This document shows positions 19,876 to 31,970 of a stretch of DNA of 64,000 nt, one piece after another. The notes beneath the pieces are model-generated. The model saw only the letters and a list, made by a program, of their open reading frames with translations. It did not search any database and was not told the DNA's origin. Source of the stretch: Brevundimonas sp. (lineage in GTDB: Bacteria; Pseudomonadota; Alphaproteobacteria; Caulobacterales; Caulobacteraceae); NCBI RefSeq assembly GCF_016463295.1, contig NZ_JAEMRO010000002.1, positions 1 through 64,000 of the forward strand, given 5' to 3'. The position numbers and the translations under genes were made by a program. Numbering within the stretch: the stretch's first letter is position 1; each line of letters starts with the position of its first letter.

Positions 19876-21401
19876 GCCGAGGGCAGGAGGTTGTCGGCGA
19901 AGGCCCGATATCGGCCCGCCCGCACGCCGTCGGTCGCCCGTGCGATATCCGGCGCGAAATAGTGGTCGCTGGCATAGGGGGCTGCGGCTTCGCGTACGAC
20001 GGAGAACACTTGTTCCAGCGCGGGCGAGGAGGTCAGGGGGCGGTGGAATTCCAGCCCCTGCGCCGCCGCCAGGAGTTCGATTCCGACAATGGTGGCGGTG
20101 TTCTCGGCCATGTCCAGCAGGCGGCGCGCGCCGTGGGTAGCCATGGAGACGTGGTCTTCCTGATTGGCGCTGGTCGGGACGGTGTCGATGACGCAGGGAT
20201 GGGCGACCATGCGGTTCTCGGCGACCAGAGCTGCGGCGGTGACCTGGGCGATCATGAAGCCGGAGTTCAGGCCGCTTTCCTTGACGAGGAAGGCGGGCAG
20301 TTCGCTCATCTTGGGGTCGACCAGGATGGCGGTGCGGCGCTCCGAGATATTGCCGATCTCGCACAGGCACATGGCTATCTGATCTGCTGCATAAGCAACA
20401 GGTTCGGCGTGGAAGTTCCCGCCGGAGATGACGTCGCCATCCTCGATGAAGACCAGCGGATTGTCGGTCACCGCATTGGCCTCGCGCTCCAGCGTCGCGG
20501 CGGCATTGCGCAGCACGTCGAGCGTGGCCCCCATCACCTGGGGCTGGCAGCGCAGGGAGTAGGGGTCCTGAACCTTGGAACAGTCGTCGCGGTGGCTGTC
20601 GCGGATGGCCGAACCGGTCATCAGGGCGCGCAGGCGGGCGGCGACGTCGATCTGGCCCGGCTGGCCACGCAGGGCGTGGATGCGGGCATCAAACGGCGCG
20701 TCGGAGCCTTTCAGTGCATCGACCGACAGGGCCCCGGCGGCGATGGCGGCGGCGAATGTGGCCTCGGCGGCGAACAGGCCGGCCAGCGCCAGCGCCGTGG
20801 AGCACTGGGTGCCATTCAGCAGGGCGAGGCCTTCCTTGGGGCCGAGCGTCAGCGGGGTCAGGCCGACGCGGGCCAGGGCGGCTTCGGCGGACAAAGTTTG
20901 GCCCCTGAGCCGCGCCTCGCCGACGCCGATCAGGACGCAGGACATGTGGGCTAGAGGGGCCAGATCGCCGGAGGCACCGACCGAGCCCTTGGACGGGATG
21001 CAGGGCAGGACGTCAGCGTTGATCAGGGCGATCAGCGTCTCCAGCGTCTCGCGCCGGATGCCGGACGCCCCCCTAGACAGGCTGGCGATTTTCAGCACCA
21101 TCAGCAGACGGACCACCGCGTCGTCCAGCAGGGGGCCGACCCCGCAGGCGTGGCTGAGGACCAGGTTCTTCTGAAGGGTTTCAAGGTCTTCCGGCGCGAT
21201 GCTGGTGTTGGCTAGCAGGCCGAAACCGGTGTTGATGCCATAGACGGTGCGGCCCTCGGCGAGGATGGCCGCGACCGTCGCGGCCCCCTTGTCGACATCG
21301 GCCCAGGCGGCGTCGGTCAGGCCGACGGTGACCGGGCTTTCGAGGACGGCGCGCAGCTGTTTGAGCGTGAGCGGTGCCTGGCCAATGGTGAGGTGGGTCA
21401 T
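19872..21401 (-). CDS. hutH: Histidine ammonia-lyase
   Basis: [27 protein letters not shown] (MIO Ala-Ser-Gly); [28 protein letters not shown]-like segment. Confidence 0.97.
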   Translation of the reverse strand: MTHLTIGQAPLTLKQLRAVLESPVTVGLTDAAWADVDKGAATVAAILAEGRTVYGINTGFGLLANTSIAPEDLETLQKNLVLSHACGVGPLLDDAVVRLLMVLKIASLSRGASGIRRETLETLIALINADVLPCIPSKGSVGASGDLAPLAHMSCVLIGVGEARLRGQTLSAEAALARVGLTPLTLGPKEGLALLNGTQCSTALALAGLFAAEATFAAAIAAGALSVDALKGSDAPFDARIHALRGQPGQIDVAARLRALMTGSAIRDSHRDDCSKVQDPYSLRCQPQVMGATLDVLRNAAATLEREANAVTDNPLVFIEDGDVISGGNFHAEPVAYAADQIAMCLCEIGNISERRTAILVDPKMSELPAFLVKESGLNSGFMIAQVTAAALVAENRMVAHPCVIDTVPTSANQEDHVSMATHGARRLLDMAENTATIVGIELLAAAQGLEFHRPLTSSPALEQVFSVVREAAAPYASDHYFAPDIARATDGVRAGRYRAFADNLLPSA

Positions 21402-21403
21402 GA

Positions 21404-23075
<1,672 letters not shown>

Positions 23076-23077
<2 letters not shown>

Positions 23078-23996
23078 GGCCGTCTCTCTACGCTGCCCGC
23101 CCATGACCTTGGAAGACTCAGAGGCGCTGGGCTGGCGCAGCGTGGCCGACCTGATCGGCGATCACCCTGATGCGCCGGTGGCATTGATCGGAGCGGGTCT
23201 GAACGAGCGGTCGCTGACGCCCGGACGATGCGACCTAGGGCCCAAGGCGTTCAGGGCGGTGCTGCCGAGGTTCTCGACCTATGATGTCGAGACGGAACGG
23301 GCGTTGTCGACCCACGTCCATGACATCGGCGACCTGGCGATGAAGGCCTTGTCGCCAGCCGATGCCTTCGGCCCGGTGCGCGATGCCATCGCGGGGCAGG
23401 CGGGCAGGGCCTTGAGTGTGCTGATCGGCGGCAACAATGCGATCACGCGGCCCGGCGTTCATGGGCTGGGGCTGGAGCGGACGGGCCTGCTGACGCTGGA
23501 TGCGCATTTCGATCTGCGGGATACGGATCAGGGCTTGACCAACGGCAATCCGGTGCAGGCGCTGCTGGAGGATGGCCTCGACGGACGGCGGATCAGCCAG
23601 GTCGGTCTGGCTCCCTTCGCCAACACCCGCCGGGCGCATGAGAAGGCCAAGGCTGCGGGGATAGCGGTCCGGACAGCGCGCGAATGCCGGGAAAGGGGGC
23701 TGGCGGTTCTGGTGGCGCAGGAACTGGAGCGGCTGTCGGCCCTGTGCGACGTCATCTATGTCGATTTCGACATCGACGTGATCGACCGCAGCCAGTGGCC
23801 CGCGTCTCCGGGGGCGAGGCCGGGCGGGGTCTCGGTGCAGGACGTCTTCGAGGCGACGCGGGTGATCGGGGCCTGCGCCAAGGTCAGGGCGGTGGACCTG
23901 ACGGAGTACGATCCGTCCCTGGAAATCGGCGATCTGGGGTCGCTGACGGTTGGGCGGTGGTTCTGCGAACTGCTGGCCGGGTTCGAAGCGCGATGA
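23076..23996 (+). CDS. hutG: Formimidoylglutamase-like ureohydrolase
   Basis: Arginase-fold motifs [11 protein letters not shown] and VDFDIDVID; lies between hutU and hutI. Alternative start ATG 23103 ([11 protein letters not shown]). Confidence 0.85.
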
Positions 23997-25207
23997 TCCG
24001 GGCCGACCGCCTGATCACCGACTGCCGGCTGGCCACGATGGTACCCGGCGGCACGCCTTACGGAACGATCGAGGACGGGGCGATCCTGGTCCGTGAGGGA
24101 CGCATCGCCTGGGTCGGGGCCCGCGCCGATCTGCCGTCGCACCAGGCGGTGGAGACGGATCGTCTGGACGGTCGCTGGGTCACGCCGGGACTGATCGACT
24201 GCCATACGCATCTGGTGTTCGGCGGCGATCGGTCGGGCGAGTTCGAACAGCGGCTGGGTGGTGCGACCTATGAGGAGATCGCGCGGGCCGGGGGCGGTAT
24301 CGTGTCGTCGGTGGCGGCGACACGGGCAGCATCGGAGGATGATCTTTACGCCAGCGCTCTGACGCGACTGGAGGGGCTGAAGGCGACCGGGGTGACGACC
24401 GTCGAGATCAAGTCGGGTTATGGCCTGGATCGCGAGAGCGAGCTGAAGATGCTGCGGGTCGCGCGGCGGATCGGGCGCGAGGCCGGGGTGAGGGTGCGGA
24501 CCAGCTATCTGGGCCTGCATGCGGTACCGCCGGGGTATCGCGCAGACCGGGCCGCCTATGTCGATCTGGCCATCGACGACATCCTGCCTGCCGCTCATGC
24601 CGAGGGTCTGATTGATGCGGTCGATGCCTATTGCGAGCCGATAGCCTTTTCTACGGATGAGGTGGGGCGGCTGTTCGACCAGGCGCGGGCGTTGGGACTG
24701 CCGGTCAAGCTGCATGCCGACCAGTTGTCGGACGGGGGCGGGGCAGAACTTGCGGCCCGGCATGCAGCTCTGAGCGCCGACCATGTCGAGCACACGACCG
24801 AGGTGGGTGTGCGAGCGATGGCCGAGGCGGGTGTGGTCGCGGTATTGCTGCCCGGAGCCTATCTGATGCTGCGCGAGACGACGCCTCCACCCATTGAGTT
24901 GTTGCGGCGGTACGAGGTGGAGATGGCCGTGGCGACGGACTGCAATCCCGGGACGTCGCCGGTGGCGTCGATGACGGCGGCGCTGAACCTGGCCTGTGTC
25001 CAGTTCCGGTTGACCCCGGAAGAGGCACTGGCGGGGGCCACACGCATCGCGGCCAAGGCTCTGGCACTAAAGGGTGACATCGGCACGATTGAAGCCGGCA
25101 AGACCGCCGATCTCGCCGTCTGGGACATCGAGCGTCCTGCGGAGCTCTGTTACTGGCTGGGCAAACCGATGCTGCATCGACGCTACGTCGCGGGCGTACG
25201 TGCCTAG
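23993..25207 (+). CDS. hutI: Imidazolonepropionase
   Basis: [69 protein letters not shown] overlap with hutG. Confidence 0.96.
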   Translation: MIRADRLITDCRLATMVPGGTPYGTIEDGAILVREGRIAWVGARADLPSHQAVETDRLDGRWVTPGLIDCHTHLVFGGDRSGEFEQRLGGATYEEIARAGGGIVSSVAATRAASEDDLYASALTRLEGLKATGVTTVEIKSGYGLDRESELKMLRVARRIGREAGVRVRTSYLGLHAVPPGYRADRAAYVDLAIDDILPAAHAEGLIDAVDAYCEPIAFSTDEVGRLFDQARALGLPVKLHADQLSDGGGAELAARHAALSADHVEHTTEVGVRAMAEAGVVAVLLPGAYLMLRETTPPPIELLRRYEVEMAVATDCNPGTSPVASMTAALNLACVQFRLTPEEALAGATRIAAKALALKGDIGTIEAGKTADLAVWDIERPAELCYWLGKPMLHRRYVAGVRA

Positions 25208-25806
25208 TCCCTATAGTCGACCTTGACCGACAAGTCCGGACGGGGTCGTTCCAGCGGTGGTTCAGCCAAGGTGCCGATGTGGATGAAGCCGGCGACCTGT
25301 TCGCCTTCCGTCAGGCCCAGAAGGGCCAAGGCGTCGGCGTCGTAGCTGTACCAGTCGGTGATCCAACTGGTGGAAAAGCCCAAGGCCGCGGCGGCGTGTT
25401 CCAGGTTCATGCAGACGGCACCGGCGGACAGCTGCTGCTCCCAGACCGGCACTTTCTGGCTCGGCACGGGGGACGAGATGACGAGGATGGTGACGGGCGC
25501 GGCGGTCAGTTTGCCCAGGACGGCGCGGGCCTTGTCCGGCTGCGGCTGGTTCTGGGCCAGGGGGGTGAACGCCTCGGCTAGTTTGGCGCGGCTGTCTGCG
25601 CCGAGGACGACGAACCGCCAGGGGAAGAGCTTGCCGTGGTCGGGCGTGCGCGCGCCGAGTTCGAGGATGCGGGCGACCTGTTCGCGCGACGGGCCGGGCC
25701 TGCTCAGGGCCTGGGCCGGGGCCGAGCGACGGCGGGCGAGGCGGTCCTCAAGCTCTGCGGAGGCGACAGGGAGGGGCAGGGCCAGGCCAAGGTCGGTGTC
25801 GGTCAT
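25204..25806 (-). CDS. Nitroreductase family protein
   Basis: [44 protein letters not shown]; nitroreductase fold with conserved GxxxPxxxxxxPWRF pattern. Confidence 0.88.
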   Translation of the reverse strand: MTDTDLGLALPLPVASAELEDRLARRRSAPAQALSRPGPSREQVARILELGARTPDHGKLFPWRFVVLGADSRAKLAEAFTPLAQNQPQPDKARAVLGKLTAAPVTILVISSPVPSQKVPVWEQQLSAGAVCMNLEHAAAALGFSTSWITDWYSYDADALALLGLTEGEQVAGFIHIGTLAEPPLERPRPDLSVKVDYRD

Positions 25807-25852
25807 GCGGTCTAGCTAGGCACGGGCACGGGTCGGCGCCATACCCGGTCGC

Positions 25853-26503
25853 ATGAGCGACTTCCGAAAAGCCTTCGATGCCGACCGGCCGACCCCGTCA
25901 TGGGACGACGGGTCTGATCGTCCGCCGCCCTGGCAGGATGCGGGCTCGAGCGTAATGTTCGAAAATCCCTGGATGCGGCTGACCCGGCATGAGGCGACCG
26001 CGCCGACGGGCCTGCGTGCCGAGTATGTCGTTATGCGGCCGCAGAATATGTCGGTCGGGGTGCTGCCGATCCATGAGGACGGGACGATCACCCTGGTGGG
26101 CCAGCAGCGGTTCGCCCTGATGAACTGGTCGTGGGAAATGCCGGAGGGCGGGGCTCCGTTCGATGAGGATCCCTTGGAGGGGGCCAAACGCGAACTGGCC
26201 GAGGAGACGGGTCTGGAGGCCGCGCACTGGCACGAAGCGCTGAAGACCGAGATGAGCAACTCCGTCACCGACGAGCGCGCCATGGCCTGGCTGGCCTGGG
26301 GCCTGACGCCGGTGCCGATCGCGCCGGACCCGACGGAGATCATCCGGGTCGCCCGCGTGCCGTTCGGTGATCTGTTGCGCGAAATCGGCAACGGAGCGGT
26401 CCGCGACATGTTTACGGTGGCGACAGCCCTGCGGGCCTATCATATGGCGCGGGAGGGCGCATTGCCGCCCGAACTGGCGAAGGCCCTGCTGTCGGGCCTA
26501 TGA
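25853..26503 (+). CDS. NUDIX hydrolase
   Basis: WEMPEGGAPFDEDPLEGAKRELAEETGLEA Nudix box. Confidence 0.93.
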   Translation: MSDFRKAFDADRPTPSWDDGSDRPPPWQDAGSSVMFENPWMRLTRHEATAPTGLRAEYVVMRPQNMSVGVLPIHEDGTITLVGQQRFALMNWSWEMPEGGAPFDEDPLEGAKRELAEETGLEAAHWHEALKTEMSNSVTDERAMAWLAWGLTPVPIAPDPTEIIRVARVPFGDLLREIGNGAVRDMFTVATALRAYHMAREGALPPELAKALLSGL

Positions 26504-26525
26504 TCGCGTACCGAAGGAGCCGGAC

Positions 26526-27356
26526 ATGACCAGGCTGGAAGTCGTCGCCGCAAGCGACCAAGCGCCCGACACCTGGGCCATGCTGCGCGCCTCGGCCGAG
26601 CAGGCGGCGCGGGACGAACCGCTGCTGGCGTCGCAGCTGAATGCTGTGATCCTGGCGCATGGCGACCTGGCCGCCGCCCTGAGTTTCCAGATCGCACGCA
26701 AGATCGGCGACGACGAGATGGGGCCGATGTCGGTGCGCGAGGTGTGTCGCGAGGCGTTCGAGGGCGATCCGGCCATCGTGGCCGCAGCGGCGGCGGACCT
26801 GCAGGCGGTGGCCGAGCGCGACCCGGCGATCCGGTCGTTGCTGCAGCCGTTCCTGTATTTCAAGGGCTTTCAGGCCATTCAGGCGCACCGTGTGGCGCAC
26901 TGGCTGTGGCAGCAGGGGCGCGAGACGCTTGCCTTTCATATGCAGAGCCGCATGTCGGAGCTGTTCCAGGTCGACATCCATCCGGCCGCCACGCTGGGAT
27001 CCGGCCTGTTCTTCGACCACGGCACAGGCATCGTGATCGGGGAGACGGCGGTGGTGGGCGACGAGGTCTCGATGCTGCATGGGGTGACCCTGGGCGGCAC
27101 CGGGGCCGAGCGTGGCGATCGCCATCCCAAGATCGGCCGCGGCGTCCTGTTGGGCGCCGGGGCCAAGGTGCTGGGCAATATCGCGATCGGCGATTATGCC
27201 AAGGTGGCGTCGGGATCGGTTGTCCTGAAGGCGGTTCCGGCCGGATGCACAGTAGCGGGCGTGCCGGCGCGGCTGGTCAACTGTCCGACGGGCGATGCGC
27301 CCGCGCGGACGATGGACCATACGCTGGCCGACATCGTCTATGATTTCGTGATCTGA
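26526..27356 (+). CDS. cysE: Serine O-acetyltransferase
   Basis: FQAIQAHRVAHWLW; FQVDIHPAATLGSGLFFDHGTGIVIGETAVVGDEVSMLHGVTLGGTG; hexapeptide repeats. Confidence 0.96.
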   Translation: MTRLEVVAASDQAPDTWAMLRASAEQAARDEPLLASQLNAVILAHGDLAAALSFQIARKIGDDEMGPMSVREVCREAFEGDPAIVAAAAADLQAVAERDPAIRSLLQPFLYFKGFQAIQAHRVAHWLWQQGRETLAFHMQSRMSELFQVDIHPAATLGSGLFFDHGTGIVIGETAVVGDEVSMLHGVTLGGTGAERGDRHPKIGRGVLLGAGAKVLGNIAIGDYAKVASGSVVLKAVPAGCTVAGVPARLVNCPTGDAPARTMDHTLADIVYDFVI

Positions 27357-27361
27357 GTTTT

Positions 27362-27496
27362 CAAAGACCGGGCACGTCTGACCCCCGCCTGCGAAAAACC
27401 CCCATCGGTCTCCGGGCGACAGCCCGGCGCTCCGCCGGCCCATACCACCCTTAACCGACGGAAATCCCGGCGGTGCACAAGCCTGCCAGGTCTTTG
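27362..27496. repeat. Intergenic dyad between cysE and the convergent 27.5-35.6 kb operon
   Basis: caaagaccgggca (27362-27374) versus tgccaggtctttg (27484-27496), 12 of 13 complementary. Confidence 0.45.
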
Positions 27497-27524
27497 ACAT
27501 TGAAGGCTCGCGGTCCCGAAGACT

Positions 27525-28394
27525 TCAGGCTCCGCGCAGCCGTCCGCGCTTCTCCAGCGTGATCGTGTCGCCGTCGAAGCGGATCCAGGCGGGCTCGATG
27601 AGCTGCAGCACATTGCCCGGCTCGACCTCGAAGGCGCGGCCGAAAACGGACTGGGCGCGGGTGCCGCCGCCGAACTGATACAGTTCGCCCCATTGCTGGA
27701 TCGGCCCGTCAGACGGCAGCAGCAGACCTAGCGACGGCCGGTCGTCCAGCGGGACGAACCAGAAGGGGCCTTCCTCGTCGCCGACGGTCGGACGCAGGGT
27801 CTCGCCCGGCCCGGTCGTCACGAAGTCGGGGCCATAGGCGCGCTGGAACTCCGCCATGCCGCCCGCGCCGTCCAGCAGTCCTTGATAGGCCACCAGCAGG
27901 GCCTTGAACTCAGGCGCCCGGCTGCGCTGAGCGATCAGGTCGGCGTCTGCGGTCGAAGCCGTGGCCGCGGGCGCGAACAAAGTTGAGGCGCGGCTGGACG
28001 ACGGGTTGGTGGCGGGGCGCGTCTCTGGTGCCGGAGCGACAGGCTTGCGCGCCAGTCGGGTCGGAACCTGTTCAAAAAAGTCCTCGGCCAGGTCGCCGGG
28101 TCCCCGCGTCTCGGCATGATCGGGGAAGGGCGCCAGCGTCTCGTCATCGCCGGTCAGCAGGCGCGGCATGACTGTGTCGAGGCGGCGGCGCAACTGGGCG
28201 ACCTCGGCGGACAGGGTCTCGATTTGGCGCTGCTGACGCGACAGCAGTCGGTGCAGGGTCTCCAGCGTGACTGTATCATCAGCCTTCGCCGACGGCGCGG
28301 TCGCTTCGGACGGCGACCCGTCCGAGGATTCATACTCCGGCTCCGCCCCCGGCTTCTTGCGGCCCCCCAGGCCCCACAGGCGGTCCCCGGCCAC
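27525..28394 (-). CDS. Uncharacterised protein with central coiled coil, last gene of the actin/tubulin-like operon
   Basis: LETLHRLLSRQQRQIETLSAEVAQLRRRLDTVM heptad-like segment; conserved-looking C-terminal globular part. 3-bp spacing from the upstream gene. Confidence 0.75.
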   Translation of the reverse strand: MAGDRLWGLGGRKKPGAEPEYESSDGSPSEATAPSAKADDTVTLETLHRLLSRQQRQIETLSAEVAQLRRRLDTVMPRLLTGDDETLAPFPDHAETRGPGDLAEDFFEQVPTRLARKPVAPAPETRPATNPSSSRASTLFAPAATASTADADLIAQRSRAPEFKALLVAYQGLLDGAGGMAEFQRAYGPDFVTTGPGETLRPTVGDEEGPFWFVPLDDRPSLGLLLPSDGPIQQWGELYQFGGGTRAQSVFGRAFEVEPGNVLQLIEPAWIRFDGDTITLEKRGRLRGA

Positions 28395-28396
28395 GG

Positions 28397-31300
28397 TCAG
28401 ATATCCCTGACGACGATGCGTCGGTCGCGCTCGATCAGGGGCAGGGCCATGATCGACACCAGTTCGCGCAAGGCGGTGATGAAGGGCGGCTCGAACGGCT
28501 GGGCATCCTCGTCGGAGAAGGCGTCGGCGTCCAGATCGTGCAGCGAATCCGACAGGTTCTGGCGCACCTTTGCCCGGATGTCGTTCAGGGCCCCGCGTTG
28601 TTCAACGTCGATGTTGATGTCGGTCAGCTTGCGCAGGGCGATCAGGAAGCGGCTCAGGTGGGCCAGTTCGATGCGGTCGACCTCGGTCGCGCTTTGCAGG
28701 GCCGTCAGGGGGGCGGTGGCCAGAGCCTGGGTCTCCACACCCCCGACCATGACGTCGATGTCCTCGCCCAGGACAGCCAGACGGCTTTCGCCGCCCGTCG
28801 GGTCCTCGCGGCGATCGACCAGCAGCCCTTGCGCCACCTCATGCTTGGCCTCGTGCGGGCCGGAGAAACGGAACTGGATGGCGACATCGGCCGGATTGTA
28901 CTCCGCCGCTGCGATGGCCAGGCGCACCAGCTGGGTCAGCTCGTCGTCCGAACCGCCCGTGTGGAACTGGCGGAACAGGGTCGAGCCGCGCCCTGCGAAG
29001 GCGACGGTCAGCCGGTCCAGATCGGCCCGGCGCAGGCCCGAGTTCGGATCGGCTACCAGCTGACCCAGCACCAGGCCGACGTAATACATCAGCCCGCCCA
29101 GGGCGACGGACGCCACCTGCTGCAGGCCTAGACCCGCAGGCTCGGACGCCAGAAGGCCGAAGTTGTCGGCGAACCGCTGGGCGAAGGCGGGCTTGTTGAC
29201 ATATAGCTCGACGAAATCGCGCCGACCGTCTGCGCTGAGCGGATCGCCCTCGCTGAGGCCGGTCGAGACCTCGCTCATGTCGATCTTGCGCAGCACATCG
29301 GGGTTGTTGGCCAGATAGGCGGTGAAGAAGTCCCCGCCCGCGACCTTGAACGAATTGCGCCAGAATGGCTTGCCGTCCCGCCACAGGGCGATGTCGGTGG
29401 TGCCCCCGCCGATGTCGAGCACCAGCATCAGCTTCTCGGCCCCTTGGGTGACGAAGACATGGGCGGCCGCGGCCCCTTCGGTCTTGCGCAGAAAGGTCGG
29501 GCGACCGTTGGCCGTCGTGTCGCCGGGCGGGCCGAACAGGGCGGACCAGTTGCGGCGCAGCTCGTTCTCCAGCTGGCGATGCTGCGACGGCTTGAACGCC
29601 TGCGGGTAGGAGAAGCGCCAGTCGATGGCCAGGGGATCGGTGCCCTCGGCCACCAGTTCGGCGGCCGACATCATCATGATCTGGCGCAGGAAATGGGTGG
29701 CCAGAGCCCGCTCTGACTGGGTCTCGCCCCACTTCAGCCGGAACTTCAGCAGTCCTGCGCCGGTCCATTCGCGGAAGATGTTGTCCGACAGGCCCAGATC
29801 GGCCTGACGCGCGATGAAGCCGTCGAAGTTCGGGACGAAGAAGACATTGTCGGCAAAGCCGTGCTGATGCATCCGCCCCTCGCGGACGCGGGCCTGAAGC
29901 TCCGGCGGCAGGGCCGGGCGGAACTCGCGCAGCTTGGCCACGGTAGGGAAGGGGGTCTCGTGCTTCTGTAGCGGGAAGAAGCCGAGGTATTGCCCGACCA
30001 GTTCCTCGCGGCGCCGCGCCTGCTTGGCTCGCACGCCGAAGGGAAAGACGATGCGGTCCTGAAAGGCCAGCCGCTCGCGCAGGCCGTTCCGCTCGGTGTA
30101 GACCACGGTGTTGGTGGTGCCGAAGTCGACCGCCACCTTGGCCTCCAGCGCCGAGGACCGGGTCTGGGCGAACCGGACCAGTGCCATGCCCGCAGGCACG
30201 AAGTCGCCGGTCGCCGTCTTGCGGGCGAAGAAAACCGCGTCGGCACCGCCCGGCAGATGATGAAGCTCGGCCACGCCCTGGTCGGTGGCGGTAAAGCCGA
30301 TGCGTTCGACCAGAACCTCCTGCTGGCCGCTGGCCGTCGTGCCGCGCACGGTGGAGATTCGCTCGGGCTGGAGCGCCGAGGCAGGCGGGACGAAGCCGAA
30401 CAGGTCGTCGATTGCAAGGGTGGACGAGTCCGACCACAGCCGGATGCGACGGGCGCGGTCGGACATATCCAGCGAGGCCCCGCGCACCTGGCTGGCCATC
30501 ACCTCGGCGGTGACGGCGAACCGGGGCCGCATGTAGTAGTTGATGCTGGCGGTGAAGTGCAAGAAGGTCCAGCGCCAGCCGGGGGCCTGAAAATTGGGCC
30601 AGAAGGCCAGGTCGTCCGGGACTTGAAGCACCTGTTTGCTCTGGTCCGCGCGCGGCAGATCGCGGCGTACCGCATGCGGACGGCCGGATTGAAGCCGTAG
30701 CCGCAGGCGGACCACGGCGTCGCCGGAACTTGGCGACATATCCAGCGCCTCGGCCAGGCCCTGACCGGGCACCAGCATCAGAGCCAGCGGCGACAGCGGC
30801 AGCAGGGCCGACTGGAAGGCGGCGGGGTGTGCCTCGTTGATCGTCTGGCTGTCCAGGGTGATCAGGCTGTCGGTGAACAGGTCGGATGGCCGGATGACCA
30901 GCCAGCCCTCGGCCTCGGCCTCCTGGCGGATGATGTCGAAGGTGGCGGGCCGCATGGCGTCGGCCAGGCTGTGCCGACCCCAGACGGAGATGGATTCCGG
31001 GCGCTTGCCCAGGGTCTCGGCCAGATCCGGATCGACCAGGATCGCGCCCTTGAACAAGCTGCGGGCAGGCGGCGACAGCTCGATGGCCGCGTCGGCCTCG
31101 GTCGGGGGCACGCTGGTGCCGTCGAACTGCCAGGTAGAGCCCAGCACCTGGGCATGCAGCGGGCTGGGCCAGGCCAGGTCGATGGTGGCCGGGTTTAGCC
31201 CGCGCACTTCGGGGGCCGCTTTTGCATTGGCGGCCCGATGGAAGGCCTCCAGCGCCTGGGCCAGACCGCCACGCAGGCGGGGTTCCAGATCGTCGCGGGC

Positions 31301-31969
31301 GCTGAGACGCGTCCACATCTGGCGGATGTAGTCGGCCAGGATGCGGAACTGACGCTCCGACAGGGCCGCGTCGATCGGGTCGGACAAACCGTCCTTCAGC
31401 CACGGCACATCGGGACAGCGCACCTGTTCCGACGCGCGCCCGGCGGCGACCAGACTGGTCGGGGTCAGGAAGCCCAGCGGGCGACCGGGCCCGAAGGCGA
31501 AGGCCCCGGCCCCGCCGCGTTCCTGGATCATCAGGGCGACGGGACGTTTCCAGCTCAGTTCCGGCACCAGTACGCGTGCGGGCTCCAGGTCCAGCAGGGT
31601 GCGGGCGAACAGGCTGTTGCGGCGGCTGGCTTCCAGATCGACGGGCTGAGCCGTCAGCGTATAGGCCGCGCTGAACTCGGGCATCAGGGCGATGGTCGCG
31701 ATCAGGGCGCGCCACTGGGGCAGGACGGTCGTGTGAAGCGGATGCGACGCATCGAACAGGGCGCGGTCGAAGACCAGCATCTGGGCCCAGGGGTCCGGGA
31801 TGCTCTTCACGTCGCTGCGTTCGGCCTGTTTCTCGCCGATGAACAGGGCGTCAGCCAGCTTGTCGAGATGGTCGATCGGGGTCCAGGCCCCGGCCTTCTT
31901 GGCCTCGGCCAGGGGGCCGTCGGTGATGATCGGCGGCAGGTTGTAGGTGTACAGTCCGCTGTGACGCAT
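28397..31969 (-). CDS. Giant (about 1190 aa) protein with C-terminal actin/Hsp70-like ATPase fold; possibly SrfB-like
   Basis: Phosphate-1 AKVAVDFGTTNTVVYTERNG, phosphate-2 LMLVLDIGGGTTDIALWRDGK, adenosine-type LTVAFAGRGSTLFRQF. Start ATG 31969 (MRHSGLYTYNLPP), 2 bp after the upstream stop. Confidence 0.8.
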   Translation of the reverse strand: MRHSGLYTYNLPPIITDGPLAEAKKAGAWTPIDHLDKLADALFIGEKQAERSDVKSIPDPWAQMLVFDRALFDASHPLHTTVLPQWRALIATIALMPEFSAAYTLTAQPVDLEASRRNSLFARTLLDLEPARVLVPELSWKRPVALMIQERGGAGAFAFGPGRPLGFLTPTSLVAAGRASEQVRCPDVPWLKDGLSDPIDAALSERQFRILADYIRQMWTRLSARDDLEPRLRGGLAQALEAFHRAANAKAAPEVRGLNPATIDLAWPSPLHAQVLGSTWQFDGTSVPPTEADAAIELSPPARSLFKGAILVDPDLAETLGKRPESISVWGRHSLADAMRPATFDIIRQEAEAEGWLVIRPSDLFTDSLITLDSQTINEAHPAAFQSALLPLSPLALMLVPGQGLAEALDMSPSSGDAVVRLRLRLQSGRPHAVRRDLPRADQSKQVLQVPDDLAFWPNFQAPGWRWTFLHFTASINYYMRPRFAVTAEVMASQVRGASLDMSDRARRIRLWSDSSTLAIDDLFGFVPPASALQPERISTVRGTTASGQQEVLVERIGFTATDQGVAELHHLPGGADAVFFARKTATGDFVPAGMALVRFAQTRSSALEAKVAVDFGTTNTVVYTERNGLRERLAFQDRIVFPFGVRAKQARRREELVGQYLGFFPLQKHETPFPTVAKLREFRPALPPELQARVREGRMHQHGFADNVFFVPNFDGFIARQADLGLSDNIFREWTGAGLLKFRLKWGETQSERALATHFLRQIMMMSAAELVAEGTDPLAIDWRFSYPQAFKPSQHRQLENELRRNWSALFGPPGDTTANGRPTFLRKTEGAAAAHVFVTQGAEKLMLVLDIGGGTTDIALWRDGKPFWRNSFKVAGGDFFTAYLANNPDVLRKIDMSEVSTGLSEGDPLSADGRRDFVELYVNKPAFAQRFADNFGLLASEPAGLGLQQVASVALGGLMYYVGLVLGQLVADPNSGLRRADLDRLTVAFAGRGSTLFRQFHTGGSDDELTQLVRLAIAAAEYNPADVAIQFRFSGPHEAKHEVAQGLLVDRREDPTGGESRLAVLGEDIDVMVGGVETQALATAPLTALQSATEVDRIELAHLSRFLIALRKLTDINIDVEQRGALNDIRAKVRQNLSDSLHDLDADAFSDEDAQPFEPPFITALRELVSIMALPLIERDRRIVVRDI

Positions 31970-31970
31970 C

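Noticed and set aside
19362-20954. 530-aa plus ORF crossing fni and hutH
   Set aside because: Overlaps two well-supported genes in wrong frames; no domain signal.
28839-31715. 958-aa minus-strand ORF in another frame of the actin-like gene
   Set aside because: Arg/Pro/Gly-rich out-of-frame translation of the same DNA; the 28397-31969 frame holds the ATPase motifs.
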